DNA from: an uncultured Oceanobacter sp.
GTDB taxonomy: Bacteria > Pseudomonadota > Gammaproteobacteria > Pseudomonadales > Oceanobacteraceae
Direction of reading: 5' to 3'
DNA: 63,028 bases
Assembly: GCA_913061185.1 (NCBI GenBank)
Contig: CAJXTI010000016.1
Span: forward strand, 1-63,028
In this document: in pieces, positions 55,239 to 63,028 of the stretch
Position numbering within the stretch: position 1 is the first letter of the stretch
Layout: every line of letters begins with the position of its first letter
Notes under the pieces: model-generated
What the model was told of the DNA's origin: nothing
Database searches by the model: none
The model's input: only the letters and a program-made list of their open reading frames with translations
Made by a program: the position numbers and the translations under genes

Positions 55239-55384
55239 CGAGGCGGTGCATCAGTCTTGCACTCAGATCGCGGTTTGCAGTTTACCAGTGGCGATTATCA
55301 GCGAGGGCTGAAGCAGCATGATCTGATAAGCAGTATGAGTGTGGTGGGCCATTGTGCTGACAATGCATATGATAAAGACGTAGC
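55239..55384 (+). pseudogene. IS3-family OrfB transposase remnant
   Basis: The plus strand encodes VLHSDRGLQFTSGDYQ, RGLKQHDLISSMSVVGHC and ADNAYDK, the catalytic-core segment of IS3-family integrase-type transposases (HSDRGxQYTS, SMSxxGxCxDNA). Both ends are missing. It is joined without gap to the IS66 fragment and to a third fragment. Confidence 0.8.
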
Positions 55385-55502
55385 TATACTTCCTCCAGAT
55401 GAGGTTGCATCTATTATTGCATCATCTGGATTCGATTTCCCTACTCAATTTTATCAGGCGGGATTGATTCATACTTTCTTTGCATTACGTGCTTCATATT
55501 AA
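55385..55502 (+). pseudogene. Probable remnant of a methyltransferase C-terminus
   Basis: After the IS3 remnant, the frame continues with ILPPDEVASIIASSGFDFP, then TQFYQAGLIHTFFALRA and a stop. The pattern (PDE, aGF, qfyqa, l.h.f.ar) resembles the C-terminal end of type 11/12 SAM-dependent methyltransferases. The sequence is AT-richer than the hrpA side. The match is short, so the call is tentative. Confidence 0.45.
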
Positions 55503-55512
55503 ATAATATCTA

Positions 55513-57720
55513 TCAAAGGTCCAACTTATTTAATATCCAATTCTTAGCAACTGTTGAATCAAAAACTTTTCTTCCATACCCTTCGGTTAGCAGCTTTTCT
55601 GGTAAATATTCATTATATTTTTCAATAAGCTTTTGCTGTATGGGAAGTGTTTCAGCAAGTTCGGTTTCATCCGGAAGAACATCATTTGCGATATCTATTA
55701 GGCAATTTTTTATATCATCAGCATTGGAATTTTGTACTTCAATAACACCAGCAAAATTACTACATACAAATCCACTTCTAATGAGTAAAACAGTAAGGGT
55801 GTTAACTACTTTATCGCCCATCCATGAGAAAATATAACTATGCTTGCCGCTTTGATAAATAGGCTGTTTTTCAAGGTCGGCTTCTTTAAAAAGATGCGCC
55901 CCTTCTTGAAATAGTTGTCTTCCGAGATTATCTACAAAATCTATTTTCTGATTGCCAACCTCAATACGGTAGTCACCGTTGCGATAGATGCTTAACATCT
56001 CTTGTCGAACCCTGTCATGAATCGACATGCCACTACCGTTAAATTTTGGGGGGTTTCCACCCTTTGTAGATGTGACATAGATAACTTTCTTTTCATCATC
56101 AATATCCGTAACTTTCCACCTACTGCCACCAAATATAATGTGCTGATCTTTGAGGATTAGGGAATCGACAGGAAGTGTTCCGAGCGTTTCTCTTCCGGCA
56201 ACAATGCGGAATTCTTCCGGTGTTTTAAAGACAGCATAAAAGGTATAGGAATTGGTAAGGCGCTCGCCTTCAATTCCCAAAACCAATTCACCGCTATTTA
56301 ACTGCTGTATCAGTTGGACTGTCCCCATATGGGACAATAGTTGTTTAAAGTGCCGAATAGCTATTTCTTTGAACGATCCTTGCTCACATAATAAAGAATA
56401 AAGCTGGTCTGCTCTAACGCTTCCCCACTGTGCGATTACGGCAAGAATCTGGTGTAAAAATGTTGAGAGGTGCATTTGCTCTGTATCTGCCGGTTCAAAC
56501 CAATTCTCTACGATAAGTAACCGTATCATTGCTAATGACTGAACCAGCTCTAATCTAAGACCATCTACAATATTAGATTTATCACTCAATTCATTTTCAG
56601 CGATAAGCATTCGTAAAATAGAGGGTGAATTTCTTCTGCCAGATCGACCTAACCGCTGACGTAAACTTGAAACCGAGTGTGGAGCAGTAACCTGAATAAC
56701 AGAACTTACTTTGCCGATGTCGATACCTAACTCTAATGTCATGGTACAAATAGCAGTAGTAGGTAGAGTTTCTTTTTGTAATCTAGCTTCTAAATCTTCT
56801 CGCAGTTCTTTGGCTAAAGAACCATGATGTGGGAAAAATTCATTCGGTACGACTTGTTGTTCGCATAAATCGCTTAACTGTGCAGAAATGCTTTCTGTCC
56901 GACTCCGACTATTCGCAAATACCAGGTGTGAGTCGCCTCTACAGAGCCTAAATATCTCCTGACAAATTTGCTGTTCGGCGGAGGTACGTGTTTTATCCGC
57001 CATGATGTCTACCGGTTCTAAATATCCCTTAACCTGAACCTTAATAGTGCTTTGATGCTGACTGCTGGTAATGGTTTCACAGGGCAGACTTTTATTCGGT
57101 CTGAGAGATAACGGTACTTTTTCAAGCTCTCCGAGAGTCGCACTTAGCGCAACCCGTGGAATAGGATTGGAGATTCGACCAGTAATATGCTCTAGGCGGG
57201 TAAGTAAAGAAAGTAACTGCTGACCTCGTTCTGTTCCGATAAACGCATGAAATTCATCAATGACGATATATTTGAGTGAGGTGAATGATTGCTTTACCCA
57301 TCCCGGCTCTCTGACTAAGAGGGATTCCAAGGATTCAGGGGTAATAAGGAGAATGCCGGAAGGATTATTTCTGGCTTTCTTCTTTTTGGATTGAAGGCTA
57401 TCACCGTGCCACGGTGTAACCTGCATATCGATCATTTCACTTAAACTTTCGAGTCTGCGGTACTGATCGTTAATCAGTGCTTTTAAAGGACTGATATACA
57501 GAATACCAAAGCCGTTTTCCTCTTCGGCTATTGCACTACATGCTGGTAGAAAAAAAGCTTCTGTTTTACCTGCTGCCGTAGATGCGCTAATCAGCACATC
57601 TCTATCACCGGCTAGAATCGGTGCGATTGCCCGTTTTTGTATTTCTCTTAAATCAGGCCATCCCTGATTAAACAACCATTTTTGTACACGCTTATCAAGG
57701 CGTTGATATTCCTCAATCAT
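55513..57720 (-). CDS. sngC: Shango SngC: Lhr-like DEAD/DEAH helicase
   Basis: The 735-residue superfamily 2 helicase has Walker A SASTAAGKTEAFF (about 43-55), motif II IVIDEFHAFIG (about 150), motif III SATLGELE (about 192) and motif VI LRQRLGRSGRRNSP (about 350). A C-terminal region of about 350 residues is Lhr/BrxHI-like. It is the third gene of the operon; its start overlaps the ATPase gene stop (ATGA). In Shango it is the SngC helicase; the same type is BrxHI in type 2 BREX. All three genes are required for phage defence in published work on Shango. The composition is AT-richer than the genome around it. Confidence 0.85.
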   Translation of the reverse strand: MIEEYQRLDKRVQKWLFNQGWPDLREIQKRAIAPILAGDRDVLISASTAAGKTEAFFLPACSAIAEEENGFGILYISPLKALINDQYRRLESLSEMIDMQVTPWHGDSLQSKKKKARNNPSGILLITPESLESLLVREPGWVKQSFTSLKYIVIDEFHAFIGTERGQQLLSLLTRLEHITGRISNPIPRVALSATLGELEKVPLSLRPNKSLPCETITSSQHQSTIKVQVKGYLEPVDIMADKTRTSAEQQICQEIFRLCRGDSHLVFANSRSRTESISAQLSDLCEQQVVPNEFFPHHGSLAKELREDLEARLQKETLPTTAICTMTLELGIDIGKVSSVIQVTAPHSVSSLRQRLGRSGRRNSPSILRMLIAENELSDKSNIVDGLRLELVQSLAMIRLLIVENWFEPADTEQMHLSTFLHQILAVIAQWGSVRADQLYSLLCEQGSFKEIAIRHFKQLLSHMGTVQLIQQLNSGELVLGIEGERLTNSYTFYAVFKTPEEFRIVAGRETLGTLPVDSLILKDQHIIFGGSRWKVTDIDDEKKVIYVTSTKGGNPPKFNGSGMSIHDRVRQEMLSIYRNGDYRIEVGNQKIDFVDNLGRQLFQEGAHLFKEADLEKQPIYQSGKHSYIFSWMGDKVVNTLTVLLIRSGFVCSNFAGVIEVQNSNADDIKNCLIDIANDVLPDETELAETLPIQQKLIEKYNEYLPEKLLTEGYGRKVFDSTVAKNWILNKLDL

Positions 57721-59042
57721 AATTTGAAATCAGCTAGTCCATCAGAATTCAAAATTTCGCCTGTCTCTTCATCCACCATAATTCCATCTGTATCACTTGG
57801 ACGATCATCCTCAATCGCAATTGATTGAACTAACTGCGACCACTGCATAGAAGGGTTTTGTTCCAAGACTGCCAGCATATCCAAAAATGCTTTGATGGTA
57901 TTTCTTGGTGTGCGGAAATAGGCATCTCCGATAGTTTGGCTGCAATGGTGTAGAAATGATTTGAGAGCATCATCTGGAACGAGATATTTAGACGTATCGC
58001 CTTCAGCAAATACATGGCGCAAGTTCTTCAGGAGAATATAAAGCTCCTCCGGTGTTAAACTCGCTAGATGTAAGGCTGGGGAGGAGTAGTCAATAACACC
58101 TGCACGTTGCGCAAAGCTGTTTTCAGCTAAGCGGGATTGCAGTGCTTCATAGCTATATAATCCTCTGCGGGGGTCTAATAAAAACTCCGGTGTTCCACCC
58201 AATAAAAATCCAAGATATTCAGCTGAACCCTGAAGGCAATCATTGAGTATCCGAAGAATCTGCTCATAGTTAGATGTACGTGCTTGTGTGCTGCTCAGTT
58301 TGTAAAGATTGACCATTTCATCAAGATTAACGAGTAAGCCTTCATAGCCAGCCTGACGTACAAATAGGCTCATAAGCTTTAACGCATCATAAAACGAGTT
58401 ATCCGAAATGATCGTTCTGACATCAAGATCCCTTCGAGCATCAGTCTTCGTAGTGTATTCAGCCCGCAACCAACGAATAGCATTTGATTTTAGTTCTTCA
58501 TTATCCTGCTCATGACCGTTCCAGTAAGCATCAATGACTTTTGCAAAATCATAACCGCCAACCAGTTCAGATAAAGAGGCTAATTTTTTATGTATTACTG
58601 TTGAAACATCGGTGTTCTTTTCATCTGCTTCTTTACGAGCCTGAGTCACAAACCGTTCTACAACACTGGCTAACGCATTTCCATCCGGTTTATTACGGGT
58701 TGCTAGGTTCCTCATTAGCTCAGAATACAGATTCCGTGCCTGACCTGAAGAAGCGTGTACACGCCGGTCTGGTGAGAGATCCGCATTGACCGTAACCAGC
58801 TTCTTTTCAAGAGCAATGGAACGTACCACACTCAGAAAAAATGTCTTCCCTGAGCCATAATCACCAATGATAAGTCTGAATGCTGCGCCACCTTCAGAAA
58901 TTCTCTCAATGTCCTTATATAACGCTTTAACTTCATTACTTCTACCTACCTGAATATGCTGAATCCCAATTTTGGGAGTCACACCAGATTTCAGTGATTG
59001 AATGATTGCGTCACGTTCTTTTAACCGGATACGTTTTTCCAT
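57717..59042 (-). CDS. sngB: Shango SngB: BrxD-like ATPase (DUF2791)
   Basis: The 441-residue P-loop ATPase has Walker A IGDYGSGKTFFLSVVR (about 58-73), Walker B LLVNLDEMVNLYKL (about 235) and a sensor segment GFLLGGTPEFLLDPRRGLYS (about 275). These are typical of the DUF2791/BrxD family, a STAND-like or AAA-related group in BREX and other defence systems. It sits between the TerB-domain gene (four-base gap) and the helicase gene (overlap), so one message encodes all three. The family is thought to couple ATP use to DNA sensing or loading of the helicase. Confidence 0.85.
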   Translation of the reverse strand: MEKRIRLKERDAIIQSLKSGVTPKIGIQHIQVGRSNEVKALYKDIERISEGGAAFRLIIGDYGSGKTFFLSVVRSIALEKKLVTVNADLSPDRRVHASSGQARNLYSELMRNLATRNKPDGNALASVVERFVTQARKEADEKNTDVSTVIHKKLASLSELVGGYDFAKVIDAYWNGHEQDNEELKSNAIRWLRAEYTTKTDARRDLDVRTIISDNSFYDALKLMSLFVRQAGYEGLLVNLDEMVNLYKLSSTQARTSNYEQILRILNDCLQGSAEYLGFLLGGTPEFLLDPRRGLYSYEALQSRLAENSFAQRAGVIDYSSPALHLASLTPEELYILLKNLRHVFAEGDTSKYLVPDDALKSFLHHCSQTIGDAYFRTPRNTIKAFLDMLAVLEQNPSMQWSQLVQSIAIEDDRPSDTDGIMVDEETGEILNSDGLADFKL

Positions 59043-59046
59043 AAGT

Positions 59047-61323
59047 TTAACCTTCTATCTCTTCTACGATTTCCTGATCGACATAAATTGCGTCACCATC
59101 CTCTTCAAGTACAGCTGCATCTACTTTATCAAACGACCAGTCATTAATAGTTTCCAATGCACCGCTGATCATCAGACCTGAGTCACGGCATAGTGCTTTC
59201 ACTTCTTCACGAGTCCATTTATCTTTTCGTTTCAGACTTTCAAACAAAGCATAATGCTGATTATCAATTCCTGTTTCTTCCTCTGTATTAGTGCTGCCCG
59301 TAGTTGAGTCATCGGATGCACTTGTAGGTTCGTCCTCCACGAATATTGCGCCCAACATGCTTTGTACATCTTTGGTTTCTGATTCATGAATCGCTAGGAT
59401 ACTTTCATCCAACTGGAACGAAGTAGGAGCTGAGGAAGTGGTTTCTGATGGAGAGCTTGAAGGTCGTAAACGAGCTTTACTTGATGACATTCCATGAATG
59501 TCTCCGGTAACAAGGGCTTTATCAAGACCTAGCAAGGCATAGAGTTTTTCAAGTTGTTTGATTTCTTCTGGATCTATTTTACCATCGGCCATCGCCACAC
59601 CGACAAGTATGCGGCTAACCGCTGCTTTTTCTGTTTTACCCAATGTTTCCAGTCTGGCTTTCAAGCCTGTGATATTCGAAGGTGTATTGAGTCTCCAAAC
59701 TAAGTAGGCATGTAGTGATTGTTTTTCGGTAAGTGATAGATTGGTATCGTGGTCAATGAGCTGATTTAATAAATTTAATTCCGCCTGATCGACATGCGAA
59801 TCAATTGTGGCAACCATTGCCCCTAGACGGAGTGCCATGCCCATTTCACTATAAGCCTTGGATGGCTCAAAGTATTTTCCGTGTCCTTCAGAAAATAGAA
59901 CCAGCTTTCCATCTGCGCTCGTCTTAGCATGATGATAACGAGTATCAGGAGCTATGCCATAACCCGCTTTTTGAGCAAGATTCTGAATTAATTCAGCTTC
60001 CTTCTTATTGATCTTGGAAGGCAAAGGTGATTTTGTATATGTCCAGAATTCCTCAACATTAACCAACCCTTTTTTTGTTGAAATAGCATTATCTGCCCAT
60101 TTCTTAAATTTACCTAATCCTAGCGCAGAGCCAAAATCACTGAGTTCGTCAGGCAATAACAATACGGCTTCAATGTCTTTCCGTGAAGTATCTGGTTTGG
60201 CGAGATACCTGCTATAAGCATCTAATTCTGCTGTACATTCATCTGCAATTGCAATCAGCTTATTTACAGGACCTTTTAAATTACTTGGATCGGGAAGATC
60301 CTGTTGAGGCAAGGATATACCACGTAGAGAGGAGCTAGCGGGATGATACTCAATCCTTAACCGTGTTTTATTGGGTTTGACAACAATGCCGTCACCATAT
60401 TTTTTACTGTAGAGGAGTATAAACATCTGGCTGAACTCATAGCCACAACGCCGTGCCGGTTTCTTTAGATTATAATCTGGATAAAACCGAATCCAAGCCA
60501 ATGCCAGTTCGGCGGGAATGGGCTTCTCATCATTTACCGTAGTGGCAAGTCGATGTTTAAATAATAGCGAATCTCTTTGAGGTGTTTTTTCCAATTCTGG
60601 ATGTGATACTACGTGAGGGCGCAGTAGACACATGATTTCCAATAGACGTGTTGCATAATTTGAAAAGGATCGACTGCCTCCGTAAATGCCTTTTAATCGA
60701 AGTAATTCGTCAAATAATGATTTGAACTCGGCATCGTCCACTGCCTGTTTAGTTGAATCAACGGTAACGCGCCTTTCAAGGCCATAAAAATAAATGAAGA
60801 CATAACCCAAGGGTGTGTCTGGATCATTTCTATTACTGGATAACCAACTAAGGAAAGCGCCACGCCCTTTAGGTGTGAGCGATATAAATTTGGGCCAATA
60901 GCCTAAATTTTCATCTTCAAATGTGGAAGGTTTGTTTTCAGTTTTTAGCGAATCATCAACTAATGAGGCTTCAGTTTCATACCCGTCTAAGGAACTGAGC
61001 TTGCCACCATAATAAAAATTTCCCCCAGTAAAAGCTTGTCCCTTTATGGTGATAGATTCATCGGATTTTATCCATTTGCCAGGAATCTTATTTTTACTTT
61101 TTTCTTCATCATAGCCATATGAAATACTGAAAGTAGCCAGATCATTGTCATCATCTCGATTGCTGTTCGCCACAACCCGATTGCTTGTAGTCATGGTTAC
61201 GCGGGATTCATTTTTAGAACTTGGTCTATTATCCGTCTGAGTGTGTTGTTTTGAAGACGTTGCCATTGCTTTGATGACGTAGTACAAAGTTACTGCACCT
61301 CCTATTAGTAACCAGAATTCCAT
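59047..61323 (-). CDS. sngA: Shango SngA: membrane-anchored TerB-domain protein
   Basis: The 758-residue protein has an N-terminal transmembrane segment (FWLLIGGAVTLYYVIKAMA), a low-complexity linker, a TerB-N domain (about 90-300), a central region, a TerB domain (about 490-600: ALRLGAMVATIDSHVDQAE, then VGVAMADGKIDPEEIKQLEK with acidic metal-binding helix) and a TerB-C domain at the end (about 690-758). This TerB-N/TerB/TerB-C architecture with a BrxD-like ATPase and a helicase is the Shango set. TerB domains are linked to metal-dependent stress signalling, so it may sense attack at the membrane. It is the first gene of the operon after an HTH gene. Confidence 0.85.
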   Translation of the reverse strand: MEFWLLIGGAVTLYYVIKAMATSSKQHTQTDNRPSSKNESRVTMTTSNRVVANSNRDDDNDLATFSISYGYDEEKSKNKIPGKWIKSDESITIKGQAFTGGNFYYGGKLSSLDGYETEASLVDDSLKTENKPSTFEDENLGYWPKFISLTPKGRGAFLSWLSSNRNDPDTPLGYVFIYFYGLERRVTVDSTKQAVDDAEFKSLFDELLRLKGIYGGSRSFSNYATRLLEIMCLLRPHVVSHPELEKTPQRDSLLFKHRLATTVNDEKPIPAELALAWIRFYPDYNLKKPARRCGYEFSQMFILLYSKKYGDGIVVKPNKTRLRIEYHPASSSLRGISLPQQDLPDPSNLKGPVNKLIAIADECTAELDAYSRYLAKPDTSRKDIEAVLLLPDELSDFGSALGLGKFKKWADNAISTKKGLVNVEEFWTYTKSPLPSKINKKEAELIQNLAQKAGYGIAPDTRYHHAKTSADGKLVLFSEGHGKYFEPSKAYSEMGMALRLGAMVATIDSHVDQAELNLLNQLIDHDTNLSLTEKQSLHAYLVWRLNTPSNITGLKARLETLGKTEKAAVSRILVGVAMADGKIDPEEIKQLEKLYALLGLDKALVTGDIHGMSSSKARLRPSSSPSETTSSAPTSFQLDESILAIHESETKDVQSMLGAIFVEDEPTSASDDSTTGSTNTEEETGIDNQHYALFESLKRKDKWTREEVKALCRDSGLMISGALETINDWSFDKVDAAVLEEDGDAIYVDQEIVEEIEG

Positions 61324-61389
61324 ATTCGCCTCAATAGTTATTTTTCACGTTGCAGTTAATCGTTACCACCAACCAGACTTTTATGTTCT

Positions 61390-61575
61390 TCAGGACGGTT
61401 TGTGACTTTTCTTCTTCTCTTCAATCCATTGGTCAATATCTACCTTCTTGAAACGCCAGCTACCGCCCACTTTGAAACCAGGTAATTTGCCTTCAGCCGC
61501 AAGTTTATAGGCAGTCTTCTCGGCCAGCTTTAAATACTCCGCCACCTCTTTCAAGGTCAAAATCTGATTGCTCAT
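61390..61575 (-). CDS. Excisionase/AlpA-type helix-turn-helix protein
   Basis: The 61-residue protein LTLKEVAEYLKLAEKTAYKL followed by AAEGKLPGFKVGGSWRFKKV and DIDQWI is a classic MerR-like winged helix of the excisionase family (DUF helix_turn_helix_17). Such proteins regulate island genes or act as recombination directionality factors. It lies 66 bases upstream of sngA on the same strand and may regulate the Shango operon. No integrase is in the window. Confidence 0.85.
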   Translation of the reverse strand: MSNQILTLKEVAEYLKLAEKTAYKLAAEGKLPGFKVGGSWRFKKVDIDQWIEEKKKSHKPS

Positions 61576-61652
61576 AAAAGTGTTTTTTCTCCTAAAACGA
61601 TGAGAGAATAGGGGGAAATTGGGGTATCCACAACTATAAAGCGTCTAACTGT

Positions 61653-61664
61653 GTACCAAGGTAA
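61653..61664. promoter_or_regulatory. Partial copy of the toxin-antitoxin operator
   Basis: GTACCA-A-GGTA repeats the GTACCA half-site seen at 61709 with a shorter spacer. It lies between the divergent HTH/Shango and toxin genes and may be a second binding site. Confidence 0.35.
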
Positions 61665-61708
61665 GGACTGGGTGGAATGACCCGACACAAGAATGATCTT
61701 GGCAGAAT

Positions 61709-61724
61709 GTACCATTTTTGGTAC
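61709..61724. promoter_or_regulatory. Palindromic operator upstream of the toxin-antitoxin genes
   Basis: GTACCA-TTTT-TGGTAC is a perfect inverted repeat nine bases before the toxin start. Antitoxins of this HTH type usually bind such a site, alone or with toxin, to repress their own operon. Confidence 0.65.
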
Positions 61725-61732
61725 GTTTATGT

Positions 61733-62089
61733 ATGACTGGCGGCAGCAGAAAGAAAGTACCTGCTGTCTTCTACCGGTCTGAGAGTGGCAATGAGCCAGT
61801 GCGGGACTGGTTATTGGGGCTATCTAAGGATGACCGGAAGGCAATCGGTGCTGATATTCAGACAGTCGAATTTGGCTGGCCGATTGGGATGCCCGTATGC
61901 CGTCCAATGAAAGACGGGCTATATGAGGTCAGGACGAATCTCGATGACGGACGTATTTCACGGGTATTGTTCTGCTTTCATGGTGGAAAGATGGTGTTGC
62001 TGCATGGATTCATTAAGAAATCGCAAAAGACACCTAAGCCAGATCTTGAACTGGCAAAGAAACGTAAAAGAGAGGTAGATCATGGCTAA
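61733..62089 (+). CDS. HigB/RelE-type toxin (phage Gp49-like)
   Basis: The 118-residue protein has the Gp49/HigB fold: KKVPAVFYRSESGNEPVRDWL, DDRKAIGADIQTVEFGWPIG, CRPMKDGLYEVRTNL, ISRVLFCFHGGKMVLLHGFI and KKSQKTPKPDLELAKKRK, the conserved Arg and Lys positions for RNA cleavage. It would act as a ribosome-dependent mRNA endonuclease. ATG 61733 is chosen; a longer TTG frame from 61718 is possible. The stop overlaps the antitoxin start by eight bases. The toxin-first order is typical of HigBA. Confidence 0.88.
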   Translation: MTGGSRKKVPAVFYRSESGNEPVRDWLLGLSKDDRKAIGADIQTVEFGWPIGMPVCRPMKDGLYEVRTNLDDGRISRVLFCFHGGKMVLLHGFIKKSQKTPKPDLELAKKRKREVDHG

Positions 62090-62369
62090 ACAAAATCAAT
62101 TTATCGGGTCATCCCTTGATGATCTGCTTGAAGAAACGGGCGAACTCGCAGGGGTAAGCACCGTGGCGATCAAGCGGGTGATTGCATGGGAGATCACCCA
62201 GAAAATGGAAGTTGAGCATATCTCTAAAACCAAAATGGCAGAGTTGATGGATACCAGCCGTTCTGCTTTAGATCGTCTGCTTGATCCTGCCAACACCTCC
62301 GTTACGCTGCATACACTTGATAATGCAGCTCGTGCTGTAGGCAAGACGTTACGCATCGAATTATCTTAA
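62082..62369 (+). CDS. HigA-type antitoxin with XRE-like helix-turn-helix
   Basis: The 95-residue protein has an N-terminal basic-poor segment and a helix-turn-helix of the XRE/HigA type (MEVEHISKTKMAELMDTSRS followed by ALDRLLDPANTSVTLHTLDN), ending AARAVGKTLRIEL. It neutralises the upstream toxin and represses the operon, probably through the palindrome at 61709-61724. The two genes are coupled by an overlap of eight bases. Confidence 0.88.
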   Translation: MAKQNQFIGSSLDDLLEETGELAGVSTVAIKRVIAWEITQKMEVEHISKTKMAELMDTSRSALDRLLDPANTSVTLHTLDNAARAVGKTLRIELS

Positions 62370-62480
62370 TTTTTTGGTCTTCTCGGCCAACTCAAGTAAG
62401 AGTTGGCCAAAAATTGAAGAAGCTGCTTAGCTGACATCCTTGCGCCCGAAAAAGGCATGAAAATCCTGCCTTCATCAAGC

Positions 62481-62722
62481 CTATAGCATTCCTCTCTCTG
62501 CAAAGCTCACACAGTCTTCTACGGATACAATCAGATGATCCAGTACCCGCACATCAAACAAGGTGAGGGCTTCCTTTAGTCGTTCTGTAATGCGAATATC
62601 TGCTTGGCTCGGTTCACTGATACCGGACGGATGATTATAGGTAAAGATTACCGCTGCGGGATTCAGGCTTAACGCTTCCTTGGCTACTTCACGCAAATAC
62701 ACGCTGCACCCGTCTATAGGGG
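62481..62722 (-). pseudogene. RadC-like JAB-domain gene, truncated at its 5' end
   Basis: The remaining reading frame carries [19 protein letters not shown], then [20 protein letters not shown] and a C-terminal [17 protein letters not shown]. These are the JAB/MPN metal-site signature of RadC-type proteins (HxxxS-D pattern, here NHPSG...PSQAD). The frame is broken at about 62715-62722, where it runs into a stop and into the region of the IS element. About 75-80 of the usual 150-220 residues remain. RadC-like genes are frequent in genomic islands. Confidence 0.75.
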
Positions 62723-62874
62723 AGATCTATTTAGTCGCGTAAAGCCACCGTTGCCGCAAATCATTCACATCAATGACTTCGGAATATCCTAGTGCTGCTC
62801 TATCCGGCCCATTTCCGGTCAACTCAGTAGAGATTTGGACTATTTCCAGCCCAAATTGCGTCATTCAGACGCAC
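62723..62874. other. Sequence between the RadC remnant and the transposase
   Basis: No gene is seen. It is probably the terminal part of the IS element whose transposase begins at 62875, so an inverted repeat end is expected near 62720. The other end is outside the window, so it cannot be confirmed. Confidence 0.35.
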
Positions 62875-62892
62875 CTATCCCACGTGGGATAG
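62875..62892. repeat. Perfect 18-bp palindrome
   Basis: CTATCCCACGTGGGATAG reads the same on both strands. It spans the stop codon of the transposase and has no loop; it could be a protein-binding site, a dimer end or a recombination by-product. Confidence 0.8.
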
Positions 62893-63028
62893 AAAACTCC
62901 AGCGACGAGCGTTGTACACCATGTTCATCAAGCCGATTCTCAGTTCCGCTCTGGCCTGGCCGATGCAGCGCAGCATGAACTTTTTGCCGTCGCGTTTCAT
63001 GTCCGCATAAACATGTTCGACACGTGCC
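62875..63028 (-). mobile_element. IS5-type transposase, C-terminal part, runs off the window
   Basis: The minus strand from the window edge reads ARVEHVYADMKRDGKKFMLR, then CIGQARAELRIGLMNMVYNA and RRWSFLSHVG before a TAG at 62875-62877. The E and RVEHV..MK..., with NMVYNARR helix, is the C-terminal end of IS5/IS1182-like DDE transposases. The rest of the gene and the other inverted repeat lie beyond 63028. It sits directly beside the broken RadC gene and probably broke it. Confidence 0.75.

Noticed and set aside
55128..55502. Apparent 124-residue protein
   Set aside because: It is a chance fusion of the IS66 antisense, the IS3 remnant and a further remnant, so not a true gene.
55513..61323. 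Type 2 BREX
   Set aside because: The ATPase and helicase types are shared with BREX type 2, but pglX, pglZ and pglW are absent and a TerB-domain gene leads the operon.
1..63028. CRISPR array or tRNA/rRNA genes
   Set aside because: No regularly spaced direct repeats and no cloverleaf or rRNA-like sequence were seen by eye; no scan could be run.

Overview
The window reads as a chromosomal segment of a marine-type gammaproteobacterium (Oceanospirillales/Pseudomonadales-like). The grounds are FadD, SlyD, HrpA, ModE and a gammaproteobacterial-style B12 salvage operon, a DUF1302/DUF1329 pair typical of Pseudomonas-like hydrocarbon and sterol degraders, many TonB/FecIR-type iron functions, and moderate GC. 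The genus cannot be fixed from the sequence. No tRNA, rRNA or CRISPR array was seen.

Layout. 1-3128: a beta-helix-like lipoprotein followed by a SurA-like periplasmic protein. 3136-14783: a catabolic cluster with a NodD-like LysR regulator divergent from an ACMSD-type amidohydrolase, an SMP-30 lactonase, DUF1302, DUF1329, an MFS transporter, a phytoene-dehydrogenase-like flavoenzyme, an SDR with an altered active site and a secreted NTF2-like protein. Its substrate is not known and it is the least explained multi-gene unit here. 14900-16340: an orphan ModE regulator with a ModE-like operator and a small unknown gene. 16515-36004: mostly housekeeping and envelope genes: UvrD-like helicase, DUF4124-peptidase, SlyD, two isolated PilJ-N sensor-domain proteins, LEA lipoprotein, LysR, mutarotase, GreA-like protein, Fur-controlled siderophore-interacting protein, PEBP, OmpA, a TonB-C lipoprotein with two unknown neighbours, MaoC, lysophospholipase-like hydrolase and FadD.

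36736-45039: a cobalamin riboswitch followed by a compact, overlapping operon btuD-btuC-cobT-cobS-cobU-cobC-cobQ-cobO-btuF. Uptake of corrinoid (BtuCDF) is joined to adenosylation (CobO), amidation (CobQ) and nucleotide-loop assembly (CobU, CobS, CobT, CobC). btuB and cbiB are not present in the window. 45145-50774: a small SnoaL protein, then a FecI-FecR-TonB receptor-PepSY iron uptake and surface-signalling unit on the minus strand with a Fur-like box in front. 51038-54988: hrpA.

54989-63028: an AT-richer accessory island. It begins with a scar made of three broken gene ends (IS66 transposase, IS3 transposase and probably a methyltransferase). It continues with a three-gene TerB / BrxD-like ATPase / Lhr-like helicase operon that matches the anti-phage system Shango, preceded by an excisionase-type HTH gene. 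Divergent from it is a HigBA-type toxin-antitoxin pair with a palindromic operator. The island side ends in a truncated RadC-like JAB domain next to an IS5-type transposase that runs off the window end.
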